From the NCBI GenBank assembly GCA_964247055.1, contig OZ176053.1, positions 4,278,001 through 4,342,000 of the forward strand: a stretch of 64,000 nucleotides of DNA, written 5' to 3'. The position numbers and the translations under genes are program-made. The notes beneath the pieces are model-generated. The model saw nothing but the letters and a program-made list of their open reading frames with translations. It was not told the DNA's origin and ran no database searches. Every line of letters begins with the position of its first letter. Position 1 is the stretch's first letter. This document shows positions 25,768 through 38,137 of this stretch, in pieces. The DNA comes from Paragordius varius. Taxonomy: Eukaryota > Nematomorpha.

Positions 25768-28442
25768 TTAAGCAGTATAAGAGGTATCACAAGTAATTAA
25801 GGCATTGCTTTGAAGGCGAGATTTCAAAATACCAATTTTATTTTGATATTTCCGTTGAATTTCTTCCACTTTATGCTTTTCCTCGTCGTCCAGAATCTTC
25901 ACAAAGTTCTTAAGTTCTGGTACACTAAAATTATCCCACTGTCAAAAGTTTGTAATTAATAATTTATAGATAGATTAAAGAATTTAAAATTAACTCCAAT
26001 TAAATAATTTTCCCATAAAATCCAAATCAAAATAAATGTTTTAATTTGTTTTTCAAATATTTTTGGAGAAAAAATAAATTTTTATTTGTTGTCGCATAAA
26101 ATTTATTATATTTTATACAGTAAAAAGCTTCGTTTACCACTATATGACTTTCATCGTGATCTTTGATTACGAAATAAACAGACGTTGGCGGTTTCGATTC
26201 ATAATCCAAATATTTTCGTTCTTTTTGTTCCTCGATGGGTAATAAATCCATTATACACTCGTTTGATTCCACTTTCTTCATCCACACTGAATTTAAGATA
26301 TAGTATGAGTAAGTATACATTGGTAATTTTTCATTAATTAGTGCCGAATAGAATAAGCAGCAAAGAGAATAATTATCGGCTAATAATAGTATAGAGTGCA
26401 AAAAATATCTATATGCCAATAATACTACCCTTTGCCATATATATATAATTTGGCAATAATTACAGAAAAACTAGCAATGTAGACTATTACTCATACTGTA
26501 AATTAATAAATGGAAAAAATTACAAAAACAGTTAAATTATGATAAATTTTAAATGTTTTTTATAACAAGTGACAGGCAATTGTTTTTTAATTATATAACA
26601 ACACAGCTGACCAGTAATCATTCAATGAAAAAAGGATTTCTATACTGATTGCCGAAAATTAAATGGATAATAAATAATTTATTTCTCAAATTTTTAAGAC
26701 AAAAATTTTTTTCCAATTTTTTAATCTAAAAATAGGGTCGGTTTGGGCCGGTTATACCAGTGATGAAATTGTTTAAGAATGCAATCAATTTGATCTAGCC
26801 AGAATATAACCACAATTAAAATAATATTTAACTCCTTAGGACACAATAACAACCGAAATTCTTTCAAGAGTTTTATTTTCCTTTATTTATGAAAAAAAAA
26901 GGTATTAATATATGTATGATTTTCATCTTCTTTTAATTAAATTTTATAATGACATTTTTCATCATATAAATAAGTAAAAATATTATCAGTTATTTTAGAA
27001 GTTTAATCGATTAGATCATTATAGTTATAGCCGGTCAGACCCAATTCTATATGAAATAAGAGTATATTCGCGTATTAAATCAAATTCAAAATAAAATTTA
27101 ACCTTTGTTTTCGCCCAATTTCATGCGTTGGTATAAATGAAATAATTTGGTGTTTGCCCATGAAAACTGTTTAGCAAAACCATTTATTATATCTTTGGCA
27201 CATGTGTACCTGTTTATAATGATGGTATATCTATATAGCTAAAAAGATTTTTTTATTTGAAAAATATAATTAGCTAACTATGTTATAAATCGAAAATACG
27301 TTGATCTATGATATAAAATATGAAATAAACCCCTTTATGGTATTCTAAATATAATGAATTTAATATAATATTCAAAAAATTTAAATTCAAAAATAGTTAA
27401 GGAATTTTATATTACATGATCTTTAAACCGTATAACTTAACAATTAGGAGAAGGGAGATGAAATGGTTTATTTTACGTTTTGTTACAATATTCTATTAGG
27501 ACCTCTTTTTTAACATTTCATCCAAGAAGAAACAAATACGTGTTGATCAAGTTAGTTTTTATTATTAGTCAAATTTTAAACAATATAAACTTGATGGTAA
27601 AAAGCGTCAAAAAGGATACACAAAACTAGACCAATAATAAATTTAATTCGGTTAAATAAATCTCATAGAAATAGTGCGAATTATGCCCAAAGCTAATAAA
27701 ACCACATATAATTATTCCATTATCTTATTTGGATTTACCATTTTTGTATTAGTGGATTAATAAGTAAATATTCGTTTTAACTTCTCGTATTAATAAAATT
27801 TTGATTTCTGAGCAACATTATACATAATGTCGATTTGGGATGAGTTTGCACGTTTTAGGAGATTCGAATTTTAAGAAAAGCGAATAATGGGGCTTTTAAA
27901 ATCTAATTAAAAACGAGGGTGAAACGCCATATAGGAGAATCAAATGGTCACAACCAAAATGCGCTAAACAGATGGTTATAAATATTTTGGCTTAATAATG
28001 GCTCAAAATTTTGTAATAGATAAAAATAATATTAGGTAAACGCTTAAAGTTAGAACACCAATGAATTCGTATTTTGAAATTATTTTGTGCAAAATATCTG
28101 GTCAAAATTTATTTTTAGTTAATACATGCTACAACCTATGTATATAATCGTAATATTGTTAACGTAGCTTATATTTTAAAAGCTCGTCAAAAATGTTAAA
28201 AGTACAATTTACGGGGACCCTCACAAATTATTAAAATAACCAATTCTTATAAACCGCCATGCTTTTATAATTATCAGTACCGCTCATTACTTTTAAGATT
28301 TGATCCAAAAAAATCTTTCATAAAAAATTTTAATTATCGAACTTTTGTGATAATAATTTTAACATGCTAAAATTTGGTAAACACAAAAAATGCCATTTCA
28401 CAAAGTAAAATTTGACTTTCATTTGGTGTTTTTACATATCTC

Positions 28443-28489
<47 letters not shown>

Positions 28490-30472
28490 TAAAAAGTTTG
28501 AGCCAAAATATTCATCAATTTTATAAGGAAATTCTAATTAATTTTTCTCATATAACGTTTGATCCAAATTTTTTTGTACTGAAAGCCCATCAACTTTGTC
28601 TAAAAATTGTTTCCAAAGTACAACGAATTCTAAAATTTGATATATACCATTTACAATTCAAATTCACCCTTAAACAATTCAGATTCACCCTTAAACAATT
28701 CAAATTCACCCTTGAACAATTCAAATTCACCCTTAAACAATTCAAATTCACCCCTAACTAAAATATATGTTTTTTAAGATTAAAAATTACCAATATTTCT
28801 ATATTTTTTTAAAAAATAAAATTTTGTATTAAATTAAAATAATACTGAAAAAATAAATAACTATGCCATAAAGATGTATTTCATACTAATAACGAGTTAT
28901 ATTAGTTGGAAAACACATAATTTATTATTAGGGTGAATTTGAATTGCTCAAGCGTGAATTTAAATTGTTAAGGGTGAATTTGAATTGTTTGAGGGTGAAT
29001 TTGAATTGTTCAAGGGTGAATTTGAACTGTAAATGGTATATTATATTCATTATTAAATAAGATTTACTCATCAATCAGGACGACTTTAACCAAATTTGAT
29101 GGCAAAAAATACGAAGCTTTTTGATCCGACATTTCATGATAGCCAGAATCAGAGTTGTTCTTAAAATCTGTTTGGAATACAACAAATTATTTTTAGTAAA
29201 ATTGGGCTGCCTTAAAAAAGCCTACACGCTAACTTACCTTTGGCAAAGCTTGGTAGAGCTGCATCTTCCAAATGTACTGGTCGTAATAAATTTAAACCGA
29301 CATTAATGTGGACTTTGAGATTACGTTCTGATTCCTTTTATATATATATATATATAGTGTTTAGAAGTAGCTATGAATATTCATAAGATTTTTAGGCCGT
29401 AAGTCAAAATGGGGAAAAATATTAGTTATCGACGTATAACAAAATGTGTAAATTTATAAAAAGGGGTGCATAATCAACACATTTATTTTAATATTAAAAT
29501 GATGCCATAAAGAAATAGTTGCCTTTGGACAGTTCGAATATTGTTTAATTATGCTATCTGTTTGTAAGAAATAGCTTAAATTTTTATAAAAACCAATTAA
29601 TAATGACATTATAACAATTATTATATATGATATGCATTTGAGCGTCAAATTGATTTATATATAGAGTGTACCTTATTGGCTGGATCTGATTGATTTTTTG
29701 TTTGTTGTGGCTCCTCCTCTTTTTCAAGGAAGGATTCATTATTTTCGTGATCATCTTCTGTATCAAAACTAATGTATGAATTTGTCATGATGCCATATTC
29801 ATTTGTCATTATTGGATTTCCTTCTACATCGAAAGTTAATTCTTCTTCTTTTTTGTAACCGTTTTGTGATATAATTAAATTTGTTGTTGAACATTCCCAG
29901 GGGTCCTGATCTTCTTGACAACAACTAGCAATGGTATCATTGCTTCCAAAAGAGCTGGCAGAAAATATGGAGTCACAATCTTTTCCCTCTTCTTCTGTAG
30001 TGCAGTCAAATAGATTGTTTGTTAAAATGTGTATTTCATTAGCATTCGCATTCCCAATCATTGAATTTCCACGTTCCTCTGTACAGTCTTGGTTGGTAAA
30101 ATCGGCCAAATTAGATTTTGATGATATGCGTTGCAAAGAATACTTTGTCTTACACGGCCTATCCACGATGCTGTTTGGCTTCTGATTTGACGCCAAAGGT
30201 GTAAGACTCGACTGTATGCCCAATGAGTTTGGGATGGCGATAGCGTAAGAATCAACTGTAAGTGTCGCTCCATCATTTATATTTAAATTTTTTGATCCGT
30301 CTGTTGTTGTAAGGCGAGATAAGTGATTGTTTTTTGGTGGTTCAGACTCTGAAAGTATTAAGTTATTATCACATGAAGTTAAATTGGCTCCACATTGAAA
30401 AGATTTCCAATGCTTTAACGTTGTTTTAAGGAATTGGATGAACTGAATACTGCCTAAAATATTTAAAGGCAT
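25768..30472 (-). CDS. RASSF-family protein with RA and SARAH domains (RASSF1/5 type)
   Basis: Ras-association scaffold that couples Ras-type GTPases to MST/Hippo kinases. Identified minus-strand exons: 30472-29672 (start ATG 30472 or an upstream exon), 29334-29238, 27209-27103, 26286-26138, 25938-25768. The 97-nt exon reads RNLKVHINV and LLRPVHLE, as in the segment before the RASSF RA domain. The next exons carry RA-domain helices and strands (LFHLYQRMKLGENK, VWMKKVES, SVYFVIKDHDESHIV). The last encodes a SARAH helix, WDNFSVPELKNFVKILDDEE, close to RASSF1/5. Phases of the last three exons join exactly. Between 29238 and 27209 they leave room for one unlocated exon (in phase 1, out phase 2), presumably the first RA strands. 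The 267-residue first exon is acidic and Ser/Asn-rich, and its link to the rest rests on phase and order only. Confidence 0.8.
28443..28486. repeat. TA microsatellite, intronic
   Basis: About 22 TA units within the RASSF intron. Shorter tracts occur near 2515, 15785, 16680, 20787, 21835 and 38957. Confidence 0.9.
28643..29040. mobile_element. Complete TATA-ended MITE with 21-bp repeats, in a RASSF intron
   Basis: Perfect 13-bp terminal inverted repeats TATACCATTTACA and TGTAAATGGTATA. Next to the left end are five 21-bp units of the type AATTCAAATTCACCCTT plus four bases (28655-28759); the right end carries inverted counterparts. The 170-bp core is AT-rich with no coding capacity. Other copies lie at 20590-20790, 43259-43445 and 62768-63050. 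Confidence 0.85.
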
Positions 30473-30869
30473 GGATTTAACCGTAAGGCAAAACACAAAA
30501 TTTGCGAAGAAAGATAGTGTAAATTAATTCCAAAACCCGAAAAAATCAATAAATAATGTTTTTTTGCCTATTTATATAAGAATAGTGTTATATCCTATAC
30601 GGACAATATCCTCTAGTTATTCTGTTACTCTTGCGTCCCTCTCATTTCATAGTCTGTTATTTGTCTCTCATGGATGCTTTATAACTTCTATAAAATATCA
30701 AAAAAATAATTACCTTTTATTTTGCAGGTAAGTTTTAACGATTGACTAATGGGTTATCGATCTTTTTTGATATATATATAATTATATAAAATTATTTATA
30801 TATGCTGATGTGAATAATTGTATTATATTTATATTTTTATTTTAATAACCTAAAATATCATAAAGTAAA

Positions 30870-32991
30870 GTGACCAGATAGGCTGTTTTTCGCAGTACAG
30901 TACTGGGTTTTCGAAAAAAAACCGCGCCTGTACTGCGCTGACTTTTGTACTGCTTTTTGAAATAATTTTTTTTATATAAATATGTTTTAATTCCCATTTA
31001 TTTATACAAGTTTTGTTTGTAAAATTCGATAGAGTACCCTTAGTTAAAATAAATAAATGGTTTTTTTTGCTGTAAAAAACTATGGCCTTTAATTTTAATA
31101 TTTTATTTTCTGCTCTAATTATACATGAAGTTGAGTTTTGGACCGGCCAAATCGTTTATGAATGCCGCCATTCGCGCAGTGGCGGAACTAAAAATATCAG
31201 ACTCCAGATTTAGGCCAACCTTTCACTCAGGGTTTCCGCAAAAGCGACATCAAAAATAAACAAAAAATAAATTAATATTTTAGTAATTTTATCTTTTGAA
31301 AATTCATTTTGTTTCATATAAGTTTCAGCTAAATTAAATTTATTTGAGTTTATTTAATTATAATTATCAAACGGAAATTTTTTATATTTCCGCAATATAT
31401 TATTTTTAAAATTCATTATATTTGGTTTCGATATAACCTTTTTTTATAGGAATAAAACAACTTTTTTATGTTTTGGGTGGGAGGTATGTTCCTTAATTTT
31501 TTGATTCCCTAAACTTTAATTTTTAGTCAGTTTTCTTTTCATTCTTTTGTGCATAAACAAATTTATAGACCTATTTTAATTTTGGCACACACACACACAC
31601 ACATAATATTTTTTTATTAATTCTCTTTTTAATTTTCTTTTCCGTGCCTTTTCCTATAAACAAAATATGGACTACGGAAAAAACACAACTCACAATAGAT
31701 ACTTAGAAAGCAATTGTAATAGTCAAAAATACAGAAGAAAATTGTGAAGCTTTTTTAGATAAAATTTCGCAAAACCATAAATTATTGGGACAAATACATA
31801 AATCTGAAAAATATATATAATTTATTATTTTTAAATATTATTACTATTATAAAAAAATAATTATTTATAAATAATTATGTCACGTCATATACTATTGATT
31901 GGGTAGACTCGGAACTACTTGAATTATTTCTAAATTTTACACTGTAGCAAAGTCGGCATTTGAATAATTTTCTATCCATTCACCTATCTTTTTTTCATCA
32001 ACGCATAGTTTTACCTGCTGTCAAATAGTAATTTTTTCTAAAAAGCTATGGAACAGAACTTTCATTAGATCGTGTGTGAATGATTTTATCTGCACGGCAA
32101 CATCTTATAAAAACCAGATATATTCATTCCCTCTATTTTTATTATCATATATTGGTAATTATATTGTTTTTGGCAGCATTTTTTAAAACAATCATACCAT
32201 TATAATCTATATATTTATAAAAATGGAAAGTAGGGGCTTGGTGATCTGTTTCCGGGAAACCGGTAGATCCATTCAAATCCAAATGTCGAAAAAATATAAT
32301 AATTAATGAATGCCCCGACAATAGCTTCGCCCTTTTTTTGAATTAGGCCCCCAGTTCGGGCCTACCCCGTGTAAAAAACGGTTTTTTTTGAAAACAGAAG
32401 TCCACAAAAATCGGTCTTTGAGAAAATTTTCTGGAAAACGTGTTGGACCATTTAATTTCAAATAATATTTTTGTTTACTTATTTTCGATTGTGCCGAACA
32501 TAATCCGCTCGCTTTTTTAATTAAGGCCCTCTTTTTACCCGCTCCTCCCGTAAAATGCCATTTTTCCAAAAAAATTCAAAAGTAATTGTTTGAATCTATT
32601 TTTCGCCCAAGTAAACAATATATTAGTATGAATGCACCGTTTTGAAATTCCTATGTGATCATAGCTAATAAATAATGTTTCGAAATAATCCACATATGTG
32701 GATCATTTTATTGTCCCTTTTTTCAAATAGCCCCCCCAGTCCAAAGAACTTCCTCGGGCTGCGTAGCAGCACGAGATTTACGCTAGTATTATTATATATC
32801 CATATATATAACATATGATATAATTATATGTGCATACATTTATAATAAATTTATTGTTGGATATTTTAATTGTAATGAGCTTATAAATAGTAAACAATAT
32901 CATTTAATATAAAACACCGAAAATCCGGTTAAAAAATAGGCAAAGTATGTTTTAATTTTGTACAGCGCCAGGGTTCTAAATATCTGGTCAC
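30870..32991. mobile_element. Candidate non-autonomous hAT-like element, about 2.1 kb
   Basis: GTGACCAGATA at 30870 and its inverse TATCTGGTCAC at 32981-32991 are 11-bp inverted ends, sharing GTGACCAG with the hAT cluster termini at 46126 and 51955. I found no matching target-site duplication, so the pairing is provisional. No transposase is seen inside. Confidence 0.5.
32206..32786 (+). mobile_element. Non-autonomous Helitron, about 580 bp
   Basis: Starts TCTATATATTTATAAAAATG after an A and ends CGCTAG before a T, as expected for insertion between A and T. Eight bases before the CTAG is a strong hairpin (32753-32775): arms CTCG-G-GCTGC and GCAGC-A-CGAG with a GTA loop. Both termini fit the Helitron rule. 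The interior is GC-richer than its surroundings and has no helicase. Confidence 0.8.
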
Positions 32992-35900
32992 ATTATCATA
33001 AAGCCTTTTTTTGGACCAATTAAAGATATCAAGATGGTGTTTGTTTTGAGGCATGGCAAGTCTCGCGCAAAAATATCTGAATCAGAAAATAATGGTTTAA
33101 AATTCATCTCACTTTGGAAAAATTTATTTATTATATGAATATTAAAGCAATTTTACTTTTATATTACATATAAGCTCTCAGATCTAAAATCTAAAATTTT
33201 TATTTCAAATTTAGCGCCATTTCGTAAAGTCTTTCAGGAATTTATCAATAATTTATAAGTTTTTAAAATACCTTTTCAATAACTATACCGCTAAAGCTAT
33301 TTGTCACACGAAAATAAAAATAGTTTTCCCATTGAAAGGTACACCCCCCTTATTTTAATTAAAATTCGCAGGCAAAACGCTTTTAAATACTATGCCCTAT
33401 CAAAATATGGCTATAATTTAATAGCTTCCATGGATTTTTATAGAGCCAAAAACTTAAATATCAGCTCATGTTGGGAAAAGTTGAAGGTTTTAGAAAACGC
33501 TATAGGTGCAGAACGCGTTGGAATGATAATTTGACAAAAAAACCAAGCCAATAATGCAACAGTTGATATACTTCACACCTAACTGTAAAAGCTGGCCAAA
33601 CATTCGAAATAGCGACAAATTTACTTTGATTTCACATCTATATTTGGTGTTTATCTTAACGACTTATACCCGTAATCTTGAAATTTAATAAAAAAACACA
33701 ACACTATGATCACATAGTTTATAATATTTATTTTGGTTAAATAATAATTAACATAATTTGCGATTGTTTCACTGGTTAAATAGGGTTTCGATACTTAGTT
33801 TAAAAACAAAACATTAATGGAAACCACCATGAACTGTAGTATTCTGAAATCTTGTAATTTTATTTCCAACATCGTCACACAGATGATTAACATTTCCCAG
33901 ATTTGAGCCTATTTGTTTCCAGTCTAGTTGTTTCAAAATGTATCTATTCAAAAACCTCATTTTAAGGGGCGCTTTTTTGCGATTTTTTGATATGGTGCAA
34001 TAGACCAAAGTGAAGTAACTTTCTTAAAATAACTCGTAAGCCACATAATCAAAAGCAACAAAATCCTGACACATATTAGATATATATTTCATCAAAATTA
34101 TATGTGCACTATATAATAAACAAAATGTTAAATACTTTTAGCAAAAAAATTTTTACAATAATTTTTTTACATGTTTAAAGCTATCGGACAAAAAACATCC
34201 CAATATATGACCGCCAATTAACACTTCCTTCCTTTTAAAATGGGCTAATTTGCTTAAAACAAACCTAAAAATCCGAAATCTCGCTATATATGAGGTATGT
34301 TATGACATTTAAAATTTTCTCTGAAAAAATGCATCTTCATTAAAAAATATAATTTATAGCAAAATTTGATGAACCGTATTTTATAGTATTTCGGAGCATG
34401 GTAAAAACGGTGGAAATACACTTTAAGATTTACGCTTCAGGGATGCTAAACATTTCTATCACCTCATAATTTGATTGAATCTTTTCTTCTCTTCTTAAAT
34501 TTTAATCTAAAATATATTCTCTACAAATCTATCTAAATTTGAAAACGATTTGGTTACAGTTTATTATACGACCCAGTTCTCCTGTATTGGATATTAAAAG
34601 TTATGTTTTCTACGGTTTAAATTTTAGAGTCCCGAATTCGGATAGCTTCGAATCATGATTGAAAGAAACATCTAATTATAAATCTTGCTGGTAAATATAT
34701 AAAAGCTTTCAAGTTAATTATTTTTTAACCGTAATATTTTATTTGCCAGATGTATTATCGATTTAAAAAAATCCAAAGAAAATAATTGAGGAAAAAGGGG
34801 TTTATTGCGTTTCGAAATTTTTTATCTTGTGCTTAAATGCGAAAAAAGCATAAGGTACAATATTTTTAGCTCAAACAAATTTTAATGATATTATGTATAA
34901 AACTAGCCATAAAAATGATCTTACTTCGAAATCGCATTTTTGCGCTTTTCAAAACTCCATTTTAACACTTCTTTATGTTTACGGATATATTATACAACAT
35001 AGGCATTAAAATTTAATTATCTCAAAATTTAATTATTATTGGCCAACTTTCAAACATACTTAAGCTTTTTAAGCGCATGATACAAAATGCAAATTGCAAA
35101 AAACCTTCGTCTCAAACTATCGCCGCCATTTTTCTTGTGATTTTAACACCTCATTATAATTTTATATTTATTGCACTTGATAACCTTTTGGGGTAGTTTT
35201 GAACCTCTAAGGATTGGTTACAATTTAATTATCAAACCCTCCTCTTTTGGTATTATATAAAAAAAAACTCATTTCTTGAGTTCAAAATTTAGATCCAAGA
35301 CACGATTGGAACAAACAGCTGATATTACAATCACAAACCATTGCTGGATTGTAATTTAAAAGTTTCCAAAGTTATTTATTTACACTTTTAGACCATAACA
35401 TAGAGTTATTATCTTGTTCTACACGATATAAATAAAATAAAGAAAAAATGGCAGTGAAAAAGTTTGAAATAGGGATTTTTACAATTTAAAATTTAAAAAA
35501 ATATTTTGTATCATGCTGAAGGAAAGAAAGCATATTTTCAATTTTGACAGCTAAAATTATTTTTGATGGTTATATTTTATATGACCCTGGGATATAAAAC
35601 TGTGGAAAACACCAAGTGTTAAGTACCCGAATTCGGGATTACAGAGTTTAGATATTGTTGAAAATTAAATTTTTTTATGTTAGAGAAGATCTTTTGTTAA
35701 ATAAATTTTAACCAGAAAACTTCTATTAGCGATTTTCCGTGGTAAAAAACTTATCTCAAAAGATCATCGACAAGAAATAAAAATGTAAAGGTATGAGGCC
35801 AAAAATTAAGACTTTGGCGCATATTTAAAAATAAAAATGTTGTTTGATTTTTACATATATATTGCGTCCTAAATCAGGGGTATAAAAAATAGCCTGTGAA

Positions 35901-36373
35901 AAATATATATTTTTATATAAAAATGTATCAGGATTATCATGGTCTTTTTGATTTTGGCCCTTACAAGTGATATAAGAAAGTTAGTTGAAATTTTGTTGTA
36001 ATTACTCCATATCAAAAAATGGTAAAATTTGCTCATTTTTCTTAAAAGTTTTTTCTGGTAAGCTAGCTCCAAAAAAAATCAAAATTTATTACAAAACACA
36101 TTTAAAAAGTAAAATTTCAAAAAACTTTAATTTTTAGATAAATCTTTTCGCTCTTCTAAAATGAGCTAGCCCTCCTAAAATGAACGTAAAATAGCCAGGA
36201 TTGCCCGATAAATTTTAATAAATGCCAAATTTTCTATCAATGAAAATATTTTTAAAAAGATACATAGTTTTTGAAAGAAATGAATTTTAACACATTTTTT
36301 TGAAATCCTCATATACTCATTATGGAAACGGTATAACAATTTTACATATTATAATAACATCTTCTCTATATAA

Positions 36374-36962
36374 TTAACACTTCGATTCAAATTGGGGTAT
36401 CTAAATACCCCAGACTAAATTTAAGTTAGGATTTTTAAAAAACTACTGAAGGAAACGGTCCCAATTTAAATTTATGCTTCTATCCTGATAAAAATTATAT
36501 AAATATGCCAAAATATCTTGATAAAATTTTGTTTTGAAAAAAAAGTTCCATCTCAAACTACTTCGACGCCATTTTTATTTTGCAAAATTTTTGCAAAATA
36601 TCGTTTTCATTTAATTTCAAGGATAAAACTATAGCTAAATTGTAATATAAATTACATCTAACATTGATAGAAATAGAAAAAGCGCCTCTTTTGTATTATT
36701 GTTTAATTTTACCATTTGAAACATGTGACTTTGACGAAATTTTTACCTTTGGGTTTTAGCTAAAAATATTTAATATCAAATATTTTTGAATAAAATTTTT
36801 TATATATTTAGGTTTATTAATGTTATATAAGTGCAAAATTTTGCCATGGTTTCGATTCCTTCCATACTTTTTAAAATATTTGATTTTAAACAGGCCTGGG
36901 GTATCCAACTACCCCAATTTGAATCGAAGGACTAAAATTAGTGTATTGTATCCAAGTGTTAA
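36374..36962. mobile_element. TTAA-flanked MITE, about 590 bp, inverted relative to 19866
   Basis: Starts TTAACACTTCGATTCAAATT and ends AAGTGTTAA. The body matches the 19866-20405 copy in reverse, including the GGGGTATCTAAATACCCC palindrome. Confidence 0.8.
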
Positions 36963-37786
36963 GGATGCTGAACATTTCTATGGCTCACAAAACTAATTAA
37001 AAGGTTTATTTGCTTATTTTAGTTAATTTTTGTTAAAAACGCAATACTAATGGAAGAGAAATGAATGTTTTAAATTATGATGCAACCGTTTCCATCATGA
37101 AAAATAGCATGAAGTACGCTTAAACAAAATTTTGCTAAAAATCAAATTTTTGAAAAAATGATCCATTTAAAAATGTATTTATGTTTTTATCTTGCAACAA
37201 GGCACTTTTGCGCTTATTTGAAGGGGAATAGCCCTTATATACAGAGAAAAAATTTGGAGCGTCAGATCACACATCCGAAATTAAAATTTTTTGAAAATAT
37301 ATTTTTGCTGTATAAATGAGTTTATACTATATTTTAAAAATATTTTTTGGAAAGCCTCTAGATTTTGCCAAAAATTTATTAAACATGCACAAATTTTGCC
37401 ATTAGATATGGAACACTTACCACAAAAGAGTAAATACCTTAAATCACTCTTAAGGCTTAAAACCAAAAGCAGTATGAAATTCATTTATTTTTCTATCAAA
37501 ATATATTTTCATCAGCTTAAATTTTAACTGTATATACTGTTTGACATACAATGGTATTTTTGAAATGAAGCATTTGATATTTTCATATGTAGCAATTAGC
37601 ATAAAAGTTATTATAAATGGCATATAAGGCCGAAAACCAAAAGGGCCAGAGATTTATTTACATTTTTCTATTTAATTACATATTTTTGTGTCACTACTGT
37701 ATATATTTAGATATTTACGACAGTTACAGAAATGTGTTAAATTATGATTTAAATACCAGGATTGGCCTGGTATCCAGTCAAAAGTT

Positions 37787-38095
37787 ATGAACTTTTATTC
37801 AATATCTTTTATCCTCTTGTTGATTACCCTGTATGATGGATTATCAATCGGACTTACTTTTTACCAAAAATACTTTATAAAGGTAAATTTCTTTCTATTT
37901 TAAGGAATTTCCATATCCTTTATCAATTGTTATCGGACACTTAGCGCTTAAATTCTTGTACGCAACTGTTATCAGATTAATTTTAGCTTTGATGAAGCCA
38001 AAAAAAGAAAAAAGTTTTGTTATCGATAAAAACATGTATTGGAAAACCATTTTTCCAACCGGTAATATATAAATTTAATTGTTTTAATATTTAAT

Positions 38096-38137
<42 letters not shown>

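Larger units (their letters stand above)
30473..37786. other. Large intergenic region made of repeats
   Basis: Holds a 2.1-kb pair of inverted GTGACCAGATA termini, a Helitron inside it, a TTAA-flanked MITE and several copies of a dispersed AT-rich repeat (parts of 34370-34460, 35870-36070, 36966-37680). The open stretches at 33301-33534 and 35869-36072 have no domain. I see no host gene between RASSF and SLC35C2. Confidence 0.55.

Noticed and set aside
28498-28761. Repetitive open frame translating to FKFTLKQ units
   Set aside because: It is the translation of the MITE's 21-bp repeats (a multiple of three), not a protein gene.
32303-32569. Open frame on the minus strand with GC-richer sequence
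   Set aside because: It lies wholly inside the non-autonomous Helitron and shows no domain.
33301-33534. Plus-strand open frame of 77 codons
   Set aside because: Starts at a non-ATG codon in repeat-rich DNA, with no homology I recognise and no flanking exons.
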